Assembly: GCA_020829485.1 (NCBI GenBank)
Contig: JAIVFU010000020.1
Location: 29,873 to 93,872 of the forward strand
Length of the DNA stretch: 64,000 nucleotides
Origin: Nostoc sp. CHAB 5834
GTDB taxonomy: Bacteria > Cyanobacteriota > Cyanobacteriia > Cyanobacteriales > Nostocaceae
Direction of reading: 5' to 3'
Positions 28,253-36,895 of this stretch are shown here, one piece after another. Made by a program: the position numbers and the translations under genes. How positions within the stretch are numbered: the first letter of the stretch is position 1; every line of letters begins with the position of its first letter. Under the pieces are notes generated by a model, which had not been told where the DNA came from, ran no database searches, and was given only the letters and a program-made list of their open reading frames with translations.

Positions 28253-29032
28253 ATGAGTAAACTAATTCCAGCCATCAGAGTCAAAAACTTCAGCTTCTCT
28301 TACGACGCTCAAAAGATAGTTGAAGGCGTGTCAATGGATATTTACCAAAACCAAGTCACGGCAATTATTGGTTCTAGTGGTTGTGGCAAGTCTACTTTTC
28401 TTAAATCGTTAAATCGCATGAGTGAATTAGAAGGAGATGCGAAGGTTGAAGGAAAAATAGAATTTTTTGGACAAAGTATTTATGAGCGTCGTGTTAACAT
28501 CAATCGTTTACGTCGCCAAGTTAGTATGGTTTTTCCCAAGCCAAATCTTTTTCCCATGAGCGTTTACGATAATGTAGCTTATGGGGTGAAATTAGTTGGG
28601 TGGCATCCGAAAGTAGAATTAGATGGAATCGTTGAATCTGCCATCAAAGCTGCCGAACTCTGGGATGAAGTGAAAAATAAGCTGCACAAATCTGCTTTAG
28701 AGCTTTCTGGTGGTCAACAACAAAGACTATGTATTGCCCGTGCTTTAGCAGTCAAACCGAATGTTCTCTTAATGGATGAACCTTGTTCAGGTCTTGATCC
28801 TGTTGGTAGTACGAAAGTTGAGCATTTGATTCATAACTTACGCTCTGAGTTGACAATTGTGATGGTTACTCACAATATGCAGCAAGTTACTCGCCTATCT
28901 GATTTTACAGCTTTCTTTTGCAGTAATGAAAATCGCATTACTCAAATGGTTGAATTTGCTACTACAAATAAAATCTTTACTAACCCCGTGGATTCTCGCA
29001 CCCGTGACTATGTTTTCGCCCGCGTTGGTTGA
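28253..29032 (+). CDS. pstB2: Second PstB-type ATPase with altered Q-loop
   Basis: 259 residues, collinear with the first PstB and clearly a duplicate. Walker A GSSGCGKST, signature LSGGQQQR, Walker [12 protein letters not shown] and VTHNMQQ are intact. The Q-loop reads MVFPKPN, with Pro at 95 in place of the Gln that senses the gamma-phosphate and couples to the permease. The codon is CCC, against CAA in pstB; a single-base change of CAA to CCA followed by a synonymous change would give it. Duplicate pstB genes in cyanobacterial pst clusters are known; this substitution suggests altered coupling, or a heterodimer with PstB. Confidence 0.93.
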   Translation: MSKLIPAIRVKNFSFSYDAQKIVEGVSMDIYQNQVTAIIGSSGCGKSTFLKSLNRMSELEGDAKVEGKIEFFGQSIYERRVNINRLRRQVSMVFPKPNLFPMSVYDNVAYGVKLVGWHPKVELDGIVESAIKAAELWDEVKNKLHKSALELSGGQQQRLCIARALAVKPNVLLMDEPCSGLDPVGSTKVEHLIHNLRSELTIVMVTHNMQQVTRLSDFTAFFCSNENRITQMVEFATTNKIFTNPVDSRTRDYVFARVG

Positions 29033-29071
29033 AGTTTTTCTAAAACTCTAGCTATTCAGAGAACTACCACA

Positions 29072-29115
29072 TAGTACAAGCGGAAATTAAGGGTTAAATT
29101 TAATTTTCGCTTGTT
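29072..29115. repeat. Inverted repeat after pstB2
   Basis: ACAAGCGGAAATTA near 29076 is nearly the reverse complement of TAATTTTCGCTTGT ending near 29114. The arm resembles the ATTTCCGCTTGTAC segment near 16023. It may act as a transcription end for the pst cluster. Confidence 0.45.
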
Positions 29116-29218
29116 TTAAGTTTTTGTTGTGTTGAGCAATGCAAAGTGATGTTGACAGTAATTTTTTCTACTGTATATTTAGAGGCAAGCATTTACTCTA
29201 GACTACCTGAATCACAAA

Positions 29219-30502
29219 ATGAAATGTCCTCGGTGCGAATCTACTTTATATCGGAAAAATGGTCGTCGGAATGACAAGCAGAATTACCTCTGCAAAAATT
29301 GTGGTAAACAATTTCTTGAGCCTGCATTCCCTCCTTCCTTGGAAAATGAGTTGCTTGCTAACAGCAATGGACATACTAAAGTATCTATAACTGAAACTAG
29401 GGAAGTTCCTTTAGTAAAAAACTTGCCAGAAGAAAAAATCACAGAAAAGAGTCTTGGCTCTTTTAGTCTTAGATTAGCTGAAGAACTGCTACAAACTATA
29501 TTATCACCTGATTGGCTAGAATCTGCTACATTCAACCAATTTTTCCAAAAATTTCTCCAAAAAACTGAAATTAAACATCAGTTAGAAATAGGAATCTCAC
29601 TTCTGCTTTTAGATGCAGAAAACTTAAAATTAGATATTAATTCAGAATTGTTTTTAGCCAGTGTCTGTAAGTATCCTCTCCAAGTTAAAATTGCATTTGC
29701 TAACTGGAGAAATCCAAGTACTGGCAAGCAAGATATTGAACTATACAATCGTGGCTATCAACTTGTCCATGTGCCTGGGGGTAAAGACAGTGCTGATGCA
29801 AAAATGATTGCACTTGGTGCTTGTGTCTTACGCTCTTATCCAACAGTTAAAGAAATCTTGGTCTGTTCTGGCGATGGAATTTTGATCCACCTGTGTAACG
29901 AACTCCAAAATCAGGGGTTAATCGTTCACTGGGTACGTAGACAAGGACAAAATTTGCAAATAGAAAACCGGAATACTGGCAAATTAACTCATTATTCCTT
30001 ACCAATGGCAACAGAAATTCCATCTTTGGAAGAAGTGGTTGATAAAATTCAAGATTTAATCAAAACTGAGCAAGAATCAATCAATACTCGATTAAACAGT
30101 TTAGTTGCTGTTGCAACTTTATTTCAAGAAAGATGCGATATCAATATTAAACATCATTCAAAGCAACCAGAAATTGAAGAAATAATTTCTGTTATAGATA
30201 ACTCATCTGCACAATCTATTCAAAAAGAAGAAAAAGAAGATTTTGGGGAAATTCATAATGGAGAAACATTAGATAAATTACTATTGAAAATTATTCAAGA
30301 TATACAAATCAAATCTCCTGAGACTAAATTATCTGTGTCCAAGCTAGGTTCAGAGCTACAGAAAATAACCAAAAAATCTCCTAATTCAATTATTAAAGAA
30401 TTAAAGTTAGGTTCCAATTTTACCAAATATCTAGAATCATCTCCTACATTTACATTAAAGGCGAGTGGCAAGGAATATCAGGTAATACCGCTATGTGAGT
30501 AA
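29219..30502 (+). CDS. Zinc-ribbon + NYN nuclease + LOTUS-like protein
   Basis: 427 residues. N-terminal zinc ribbon C3-x2-C6 and C25-x2-C28, in the pattern of IS1/InsA-type transposase fingers (CPRCESTLYRKNGRR, YLCKNCGKQF). Then an NYN (PIN-like) nuclease domain, about 118-245: LLLLDAENLKLD with Asp132, PGGKDSADAKM with Asp190/Asp193 and VCSGDGIL with Asp219, all expected metal ligands. The last ~85 residues (LDKLLLKIIQDIQ, then LSVSKLGSELQKI) look like an OST-HTH/LOTUS RNA-binding fold. NYN-LOTUS proteins are thought to act on RNA. The added finger is unusual. Single gene; target unknown. Confidence 0.85.
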   Translation: MKCPRCESTLYRKNGRRNDKQNYLCKNCGKQFLEPAFPPSLENELLANSNGHTKVSITETREVPLVKNLPEEKITEKSLGSFSLRLAEELLQTILSPDWLESATFNQFFQKFLQKTEIKHQLEIGISLLLLDAENLKLDINSELFLASVCKYPLQVKIAFANWRNPSTGKQDIELYNRGYQLVHVPGGKDSADAKMIALGACVLRSYPTVKEILVCSGDGILIHLCNELQNQGLIVHWVRRQGQNLQIENRNTGKLTHYSLPMATEIPSLEEVVDKIQDLIKTEQESINTRLNSLVAVATLFQERCDINIKHHSKQPEIEEIISVIDNSSAQSIQKEEKEDFGEIHNGETLDKLLLKIIQDIQIKSPETKLSVSKLGSELQKITKKSPNSIIKELKLGSNFTKYLESSPTFTLKASGKEYQVIPLCE

Positions 30503-30583
30503 ATACTTTCTGGATGTCTACGCACAAGCTGAGTCTGTAATTTAGTATTATGTGTAAAGATGTAAAGAAATGTAAATATTACA

Positions 30584-31288
30584 ATGCAGGATAAAGTCGT
30601 TGTTATTGTCGGTGCTACTGGTGGTATTGGTTCAGCTTTAACACACAAACTTGCGCCTACGGGAGTCCGGTTAGTACTGGCTGCCAGAGATGGGGTTCGT
30701 TTAACAACACTGGCAAATGATTTACCAGGGCAAGTTTTGAGTGTTCCCACCGATATTACTGACCCCCAACAAGTAGATACTTTGATAGAAAAGACGATCG
30801 CTGAGTTTGGTCAAATCGATATTTTAGTGAATGCGGCCGGTGCTGGTATACTCAAGCCTTACAACAGCCTGGAACCTGCTGATTTAGACAAGATGTTAGA
30901 TGTCAACTTAAAAGGCAGCTTTTACACCACTCAAGCGGCTGCTGAAGAGATGCAAAAGTGCAAGTCTGGTCACATTTGTAATGTGGTAGGAATTCTGGGT
31001 AAGCATTCGATGGGAATGGCAGCAGCTTATTCTGCTTCTAAGTTTGGTGTTGTCGGTTTCAGCAAGTGCATGGCAGAGGAACTCAAGCGTTTTGGTATCA
31101 AGTTCACGCTATTCTACTTTGGTGGGGTAGATTCTCCTTTCTGGGATAACGTCAACCTAAAAGTAGACCGGAAAAAAATGCTTAGTCCTGAAACTGCTGC
31201 CAATGCGATTTTCTTTGCCCTTTCTGCCGAACCGCAAGCTGTGCCAATGGAAATTAATATTCAACCTGATAGTCATTTGTTTTTTTAA
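30584..31288 (+). CDS. Short-chain dehydrogenase/reductase
   Basis: 234 residues. NAD(P)-binding GATGGIG near the start, NAAGAG in the middle, and active-site Tyr-x3-Lys as YSASKFG. Rossmann-fold oxidoreductases of this family use many substrates; none can be named here. Normal length. It begins at ATG 30584, and an unrelated hppD-type gene follows 107 bases after it on the same strand, so co-transcription is possible but not shown. Confidence 0.9.
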   Translation: MQDKVVVIVGATGGIGSALTHKLAPTGVRLVLAARDGVRLTTLANDLPGQVLSVPTDITDPQQVDTLIEKTIAEFGQIDILVNAAGAGILKPYNSLEPADLDKMLDVNLKGSFYTTQAAAEEMQKCKSGHICNVVGILGKHSMGMAAAYSASKFGVVGFSKCMAEELKRFGIKFTLFYFGGVDSPFWDNVNLKVDRKKMLSPETAANAIFFALSAEPQAVPMEINIQPDSHLFF

Positions 31289-31394
31289 AGTGGCAATACG
31301 CCTAGATAATTCTTGCTTAGGAAGGACGTGAAAATCTAGCAAAAATGACAGGATTTACAGATATATAAGCTGTTATGCTGAATTTTCAGTATCT

Positions 31395-32480
31395 ATGAAA
31401 ATTGATCACGTTCATTTCTATGTAGAAGACGCTAAAGTATGGCGGGATTGGTTTGTACACCATCTTGGTTTTCAACCAGTAGTCGATCGCAGCATTTCAT
31501 TTCACACTTGTACAGAAGTAGTAAAAAGTGGTGCTGTCTGCTTTTTCCTGTCTTCACCACTGTTACCCACAAGTCCGGTAGCTGAGTTTCTGCATCGATA
31601 TTCGCCTGGTGTAGCAGATGTTGCTTTTGCTGTAGAAGATGTAGAAAGCGCGATCGCACTCGCTCAAAAACATGGTGCTACAATCCTACAACCCACCCAG
31701 GAACGCCAGGTGGGTACGGAATTGCTCAAGTGTGGCAAAATTGCCGCCTGGGGTGGACTGACTCATACGTTGATCGAAAGGTCATTGGTCATTTGTCCTT
31801 CGTCATTTGTAACTAACACCAATGACAAAGGACATAAGACAAATGACAACAGTTTTACCGCTATAGATCACGTAGTGTTAAACGTGGCAGTTGGTGAATT
31901 GGATCGTGCTGTGGCTTGGTACGAAAAAATCCTAGATTTTCAACCCCAGCAGGCATTTAAAATTAAAACTAATCGCTCTGCTTTACATAGTCAGGTGATG
32001 GTTTCGAGCAACGGTAGCGTCCAATTGCCAATTAATGAACCAGCTTCCAAAAATTCCCAAATTCAGGAGTTTTTAGATGTCAATCGGGGGCCGGGAATTC
32101 AACATATTGCCTTGCGAACGACTAATCTTGTGAGTGCGATCGCTAAATTTCGTGCCAGTGGTTTATCCTTACTCTCAGTTCCCCAAAGCTATTACACACA
32201 ACTAAAACAGCGTCCAGGATTACCTATATCACTTTTAGAACTAGAAGCGATCGCTCAACAAGAAATTCTGGTGGATTGGCAAGAATATACTCCTTTAGAG
32301 GGACAAAATACCGCGCCTTTATTACTACAAATTTTTACCCAGCCAATATTTGAACAGCCGACATTTTTCTTTGAGTTTATTGAACGCCGTTTCCAAGCTC
32401 AAGGTTTTGGCGAAGGTAACTTTCGCGCCTTATTTGAAGCTATTGAAAGCGAACAAATCAAACGCGGTACTCTGCAATGA
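31395..32480 (+). CDS. hppD: 4-hydroxyphenylpyruvate dioxygenase
   Basis: Converts 4-hydroxyphenylpyruvate to homogentisate, the head group precursor of tocopherols in cyanobacteria. 361 residues with two VOC folds. Fe(II) ligands can be seen: His159 (AIDHVVLNV), His237 (GIQHIALRT) and Glu327 (FFFEFIERR), and the C-terminal GFGEGNF matches the family. Odd: residues ~129-151 are encoded by a heptad repeat pair (GTCATTGGTCATTTGTCC and its inverse) inserted in frame in the linker between the two VOC folds, away from the ligands. Confidence 0.92.
   Translation: MKIDHVHFYVEDAKVWRDWFVHHLGFQPVVDRSISFHTCTEVVKSGAVCFFLSSPLLPTSPVAEFLHRYSPGVADVAFAVEDVESAIALAQKHGATILQPTQERQVGTELLKCGKIAAWGGLTHTLIERSLVICPSSFVTNTNDKGHKTNDNSFTAIDHVVLNVAVGELDRAVAWYEKILDFQPQQAFKIKTNRSALHSQVMVSSNGSVQLPINEPASKNSQIQEFLDVNRGPGIQHIALRTTNLVSAIAKFRASGLSLLSVPQSYYTQLKQRPGLPISLLELEAIAQQEILVDWQEYTPLEGQNTAPLLLQIFTQPIFEQPTFFFEFIERRFQAQGFGEGNFRALFEAIESEQIKRGTLQ
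31781..31849. repeat. Inverted heptad repeat inserted in frame in hppD
   Basis: GTCATTGGTCATTTGTCCTT CGTCATTTGT is followed, after TAACACC, by the inverted form AATGACAAAGGACATAAGAC AAATGAC. The same family of sequence lies in non-coding DNA at 45009-45055 and 59414-59475. Here it is translated between the two halves of the enzyme. Confidence 0.75.
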
Positions 32481-32778
32481 TGCCTTTTATATATTATTTT
32501 GGAACCTTTTATCAGTCGTCTTTAGACGACTTTCGCTATTAGACTCAGAATTCATTCTGAGGCGGGCTAGATGAGAATGAATGCCACTATCTATAAAGAG
32601 TAGTTTTGGTTGGGTGTGTTAGCCTTTGGCGTAACGCACCAAGATTCTTAACTTCTAATTTTCGATGCCTGCACCCATTTAAAAAGAGTTTACAAAAAAA
32701 ACCTTAGCTAGACTTGATACCCTGAAAAAATAGCCATCCATCTGAGATAAACTTAATAAAAATTAACTTTTACCGCCG
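32481..32778. other. Repeat-containing spacer
   Basis: Contains at 32505-32575 a shortened copy of the hairpin repeat family seen in full at 38195 and 56318 (GTCGTCTTTAGACGAC, then TTCTGAGGCGGGC). No gene is supported; an open frame extending through it is read from the repeat. Confidence 0.5.
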
Positions 32779-33459
32779 ATGCTAAGACTGATTACTGACT
32801 TCGACGGCCCAATTATTGATGTTTCCGAACGGTACTACCGTGTTTATCAATTCTGCTTAGAGAAAACCCGTCGCCCAGATCAAGTAGTGCAAGAACTTCC
32901 GAAAGCGGAATTTTGGCAGTTAAAGCGATCGCGCGTTCCCGAAAAACAAATCGCCTTCAATTCTGGGTTAGATGAAGCCCAAGCCCAAGAATTTGCCCAA
33001 CTGCGGCGGCAAACTGTACATACAGAACCTTATTTCAATTATGACACTCTCGCGCCTGGTGCTGTGGATGCACTGTTAAAAATTCAAGAAGCTGGAATTG
33101 ATTTAGCAGTTATGACTATGCGCCGAGTTCGGGAACTAGATTATGCCTTCAAAAAACACGATTTAGGAAGATTTTTCCCAGAAAATCGTTGTTATTGCTT
33201 GAGTAACGACTACGTTAAAACTCGTGATATTGAAGATAAGCCCTTGTTAATGGCTAGGGCATTAAAAGAACTGCCCCCAGCTACTGATACCTGGATGGTG
33301 GGAGATACAGAAGCCGACATCACCGCAGCTAAAAATTATGATATTAAGGTGATGGCTGTGGAATGTGGCATCCGCGATCGCACCCAATTGGAACTTTACT
33401 ACCCCGACTTAATCGTTAAGGATTTCAGTGCTGCTGTAGATTTAGTACTCAAAACCTAA
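32779..33459 (+). CDS. HAD-superfamily hydrolase (phosphatase)
   Basis: 226 residues. The first motif ITDFDGPIID has the nucleophile Asp-x-Asp arrangement, then a cap, motif II (AVMTMRR), Lys near DKPL and the Asp pair in WMVGDTEADITAAK. This layout is that of a phosphoglycolate phosphatase-like or other small-molecule phosphatase, but the substrate is not determined. Normal length, ATG at 32779. Confidence 0.88.
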   Translation: MLRLITDFDGPIIDVSERYYRVYQFCLEKTRRPDQVVQELPKAEFWQLKRSRVPEKQIAFNSGLDEAQAQEFAQLRRQTVHTEPYFNYDTLAPGAVDALLKIQEAGIDLAVMTMRRVRELDYAFKKHDLGRFFPENRCYCLSNDYVKTRDIEDKPLLMARALKELPPATDTWMVGDTEADITAAKNYDIKVMAVECGIRDRTQLELYYPDLIVKDFSAAVDLVLKT

Positions 33460-33605
33460 ACAGCTTTTCTAAAAAGCTTTCTCGCTGCAACAGATTGAAT
33501 TAAAATAGGAGTCAAAATAGATATTCTGACTCCTGACTCTGAAATTTTGAGAAGAACACACATAAACCATGTCTTCTTTATGGAAACTTCCTTACGGGTA
33601 GTAGT

Positions 33606-34232
33606 TTACCGTAGAAAGCTACTAACCAACCACAACAATATAAACGTTAGTACAGTAGAAAACTGATTCGATGACAAATTCAGGAATGATATTTGTGGTG
33701 AAATCCAGCTAGCAACTAGTCCCCCAGCGATTAAGCCAATTATTAAACTGACTAGGGTGAATAAAACTGCTCGGCCAAATTTACTTTCCTTGCGATTGAG
33801 AAAGTAAATACTAGCGCCTACCCCAACCACCAATGCCAACTGCAAAACCTGATCGCCTCCCTCCGGGTAAAACACACTGATAGAACTCAAACCAAGAAAC
33901 CAAGCTCCCGGCAAGAATATATCAGCAGGCGTTGGTTGATCCAGCATCCGTTGCAGCCATGCAGGTGACTGTTCACGAGGGGTTGGACTTTCTTTAGGAG
34001 GCGATTGCACTCGCAACTCTGGAAACCGAATACGCTCAGGGACTTTAATTTTACCTTCTTGGCGCATCCGTAAGCGATCCATTAAAATCGCATCGTAAGC
34101 AGCTTCAATTACTTCTAAATGCTTGGCATCGCTACTATGTCGCTCGAATAGGCGATTACGAGCATCCTGAATTTCATCGAAGCTAGCCTCTTCTGATACC
34201 CCAAGTTTTTCGTAGGGATTTTGATCGCTCAT
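33606..34232 (-). CDS. CPP1-like (DUF3353) membrane protein
   Basis: 208 residues. The N-terminus MSDQNPYEKLGVSEEASFDE and YDAILMDRLRMRQEGKI form a J-domain-like helical fold lacking the HPD motif. The C-terminal part holds three or four hydrophobic segments (LPGAWFLGLSSISVF, LVVGVGASIYFL, VLFTLVSLIIGLIAGGL, FSTVLTFILLWLVS). The plant relative CPP1 helps chlorophyll-synthesis enzyme folding at the membrane; the cyanobacterial role is assumed related. Single gene. Confidence 0.85.
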   Translation of the reverse strand: MSDQNPYEKLGVSEEASFDEIQDARNRLFERHSSDAKHLEVIEAAYDAILMDRLRMRQEGKIKVPERIRFPELRVQSPPKESPTPREQSPAWLQRMLDQPTPADIFLPGAWFLGLSSISVFYPEGGDQVLQLALVVGVGASIYFLNRKESKFGRAVLFTLVSLIIGLIAGGLVASWISPQISFLNLSSNQFSTVLTFILLWLVSSFLR

Positions 34233-34877
34233 GGGAGTTTGTTACTTCAGCCTCAGTCAGCGGCAGTCTTTTGTCGAATAAAAAACAGCTTTAGGTTTTG
34301 TTTTAATCGAAACTTAAGTTTCGACCTATTTTGTGCCCTAACAGGATAGTAGCACGGGTTAGTTTAATCGACTTTGTAATTTTAACTATAGCCACTTTAA
34401 CATATTGCTATAACTCCGTGTATACCCTCATGTCGTTGTCTAGTTCTGGCTCTAATCTAGAATTTGAACGGAGAGTACCTAAAACACATAGTTTTTATGA
34501 AAATATCAACTTTACTGTTTCAAATTTGGCAACTTACTGTGCCCTAATAGAATTTTTTAATTATACTGAATAATCGCTTGTGGTATATATCCGCATATCG
34601 ATTTAAAATTGAGACGTTTTAAGTTACCACCTAACTGGGATCAAAAACGTGTCTTGGTGTTAAGAACTGTTGCGGCTAAAGTCAGAGCGCTTATATACTG
34701 TGCCTAACAGAAGTTTAGCGTTCTCATCGCCCACAATCCTGATTAGAGTATTTCTTTTTGAATAATCAGGAATCTCATCCCGTAGACATGTAGATTCTTA
34801 GTTAGCCCCTAAGTGGCAACTGCGTTTTTACGCAAACCTTTTGTTAATCTTACGAATTTTTGTGCAAAGTAATGGTC
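34233..34877. other. Gene-free stretch before the OmpR-type regulator
   Basis: About 640 bases. An 80-codon open frame (34331-34573) has no family likeness and is not called. Nothing else is recognisable; the region presumably holds the promoter of the downstream regulator. Confidence 0.45.
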
Positions 34878-35597
34878 ATGGCTCCTGCCAAGATTCTTGT
34901 AGTTGACGACGATCCTGCGGTTCGGAATTTAATCCAACGCTTTCTGATTAAGCAGAACTATCAGGTGGAGGCTGCCGAAGATGGAAAAACAGCCTTAAAT
35001 CTATTTGAGCAATTTAACCCTGATTTGGTGATTCTAGATGTGAATCTACCAGATGTCACAGGGTTTAACCTCTGCCAAGAGATGCAAAGTCGTAATGGTG
35101 TGTTTGTTTTGATGTTGACTAGCCGTGCTGACGAAGCTGACAAAATTCGCGGCTTTGCTAAAGGTGCTGACGATTATCTCACCAAGCCTTTTGGGCTAGG
35201 AGAGTTAGAAGTCAGAGTCGGAGCTATTTTGAGGCGTCAACGAGTGATAACTACTGCCGAGCAGAAACGCTTGGTATTTGAAAAACTGATGATTGACCCA
35301 GTGCGACGGGAGGTAGCACTTAATAACCAAGCAGTACCTTTAACTGCTCTAGAATTTGACTTGTTGCATTTTTTAGCCAGTCATCCAGGTCGAGTTTGGC
35401 GGCGTGCGGAGCTAATCCAAGAGGTATGGGACTATGAATATGTCGGCGACCAACGGGTTGTAGATGTCCATATCGGGCAAATTCGCAAGAAGATTGAAAT
35501 TGATGCTAGTCAGCCAGCATTAATTCAAACTGTACGTGGCGTAGGGTATAAGTTTGAATCTCCTGCTCATCCCCAGCACTTGGAAGCTAAGTCCTGA
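34878..35597 (+). CDS. OmpR/PhoB-family response regulator
   Basis: About 239 residues from ATG 34878; ATG 34872 and TTG 34860 are in frame upstream. Receiver domain: KILVVDDDP with acidic pocket, phospho-acceptor Asp in VILDVNLPDVTG, and Lys in YLTKPF. C-terminal winged helix: LTALEFDLLHFLASHPGRVW, then RVVDVHIGQIRKKI and VRGVGYKF, the PhoB-type DNA-binding signature. The cognate kinase is not next to it. Which of the many cyanobacterial members it is cannot be said. A hairpin (35598-35635) directly follows the stop. Confidence 0.93.
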   Translation: MAPAKILVVDDDPAVRNLIQRFLIKQNYQVEAAEDGKTALNLFEQFNPDLVILDVNLPDVTGFNLCQEMQSRNGVFVLMLTSRADEADKIRGFAKGADDYLTKPFGLGELEVRVGAILRRQRVITTAEQKRLVFEKLMIDPVRREVALNNQAVPLTALEFDLLHFLASHPGRVWRRAELIQEVWDYEYVGDQRVVDVHIGQIRKKIEIDASQPALIQTVRGVGYKFESPAHPQHLEAKS

Positions 35598-35635
35598 GTT
35601 AACAGTCTAGAGTTTTTTAACTCTCGACTATTAAC
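35598..35635 (+). terminator. Hairpin after the response regulator gene
   Basis: GTTAACAGTCTAGAGTT is followed by TTTT and AACTCTCGACTATTAAC, giving 15 of 17 paired bases. It lies directly after the TGA stop. Confidence 0.55.
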
Positions 35636-35984
35636 CCTTGGGGGAGAGATTAGTGAATTTCTTTGGCTTTAGTAAAAGACAAATTTAGGCAGTCAAAATA
35701 GGTAAATATTGCTCAAATACACACCAGGTAGTTATTTGAGATATTTATTTATCTGTTTAAGACATTGATTTGAGCGATAAATCGCTCACTACAAACCCTT
35801 CATAACTAATGACACAGACCACTACTAGCGTGGCAAGCTTAATTTATTGGGTTGAGTAATTCTGTTCATGAGTGGATTTTGGTTTTCGTGATTTTTGAAA
35901 ATAAAACCTTTATACAACAAGTAATAACGGTCAGCTAATATATTCAAGTCTTCGCTCAATTCTAAATTTTGCGCTATTACCAAC

Positions 35985-36052
35985 TAGTAGTTTTGGCAAC
36001 AGGAGAAACTATTGGAACCTCTTTAAAGATCAGAATCTACTGATCTTTTTTA
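35985..36052 (+). ncRNA. Candidate small RNA with terminator
   Basis: A stretch of about 65 bases starting near TAGTTTTGGCAACAGGAGA (35988-36006) ends in a strong intrinsic terminator: AAAGATCAG (36025-36033), loop AATCTA, CTGATCTTTTTT (36040-36051). No gene lies upstream within 370 bases on this strand, so the terminator needs its own transcript. The TAGTTTTGGCAACAGnAGA part recurs once at 45115-45133. Transcription is inference. Confidence 0.4.
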
Positions 36053-36167
36053 TTGTAATATTATCCCGATATGAGCGATCGCTCTGGAGCAAAATCCCAT
36101 TGATGGGGCACGGTTTGCCGTGCCCGTATTAGGGCATAAGCCAGAATAACGCCCTTCATACCAGTAC

Positions 36168-36422
36168 CTATGGGGTGTCTAGTAAATTAGCTGTTGCTGG
36201 TGAGTCGGTACAGGGCATTTCTACTGAGGAGTGGTGGAACAAAGTTTCCAGATAGACTCGGGCAGCACGGCGATCGCTATCTCCATTTTGGAGTAAAAAC
36301 AATGATAGCGCCGCCGTCAATACTCTGTTCTCATCCCAATCAGGATGGGTTTCTAAGTAGTTTTTTAAGGATTCGTGGAGTGTTTCAGGAATTTCTGTAA
36401 AGATGCTAACCGTTGCTTTCAT
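36168..36422 (-). CDS. DUF2811 protein
   Basis: 84 residues: MKATVSIFTEIPETLHESLK, then YLETHPDWDENRVLTAALSLFLLQNG. This matches the cyanobacterial DUF2811 family, small ribbon-helix-helix-like proteins of unknown function, some acting with nearby genes as regulators. It has a purine-rich ribosome site (the minus strand reads GGAGGAAAA just before the start). Single gene. Confidence 0.8.
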   Translation of the reverse strand: MKATVSIFTEIPETLHESLKNYLETHPDWDENRVLTAALSLFLLQNGDSDRRAARVYLETLFHHSSVEMPCTDSPATANLLDTP

Positions 36423-36749
36423 GAGATTTTCCTCCTATGAGGATAATCAAAAGGGACAAGTTGCTTGCGCTGAAGCGGCTTAGAGCTACTTCACACGCTC
36501 TTTCGCCAGCCCGCCAATCTACGCTCACATCTGGTGGTAATATATTTTACACATTTGATGCCAACGGTTGAACGGATTACAAAAGCAAGCCGAATCATTG
36601 TGCGCCAAGAGGGGGTGGGTTTGTCAATGCTGCGAAATGTTAAAAACGAGTGTATAAAAAATAAATGCGAACGAAATAATCAGCATTTAAAGCCATTTTT
36701 CGTTACATAACTTTATAAGAACTCAGTCCTTTAAGTTCCTTGCCACTGT

Positions 36750-36844
36750 TTATCAACAATCCCCAACAAGAGAGTAAGAAGCCCATTAGCTCGTAGATAA
36801 CCTGTGGAAAACTGTTAAAATCCCTGTGGAAACCCTGTGGAAAG
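36750..36844. other. Cluster of DnaA-box-like sites
   Basis: Four nine-base sites lie within 95 bases: TTATCAACA (36750-36758, one mismatch to TTATCCACA), then TGTGGAAAA (36803-36811), TGTGGAAAC (36825-36833) and TGTGGAAAG (36836-36844). The second is the exact reverse complement of TTTTCCACA, the form of DnaA box known from cyanobacteria; the last two have one change. No dnaA or dnaN gene is near. DnaA binding is inference. Confidence 0.45.
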
Positions 36845-36895
36845 AGTGAGGAAAATAGCAGCCAATGATAAGAATTACAAAAATGTCACGGAACC

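Noticed and set aside
34331..34573. 80-codon plus-strand open frame
   Set aside because: No ribosome site, no domain, AT-rich composition like intergenic DNA.
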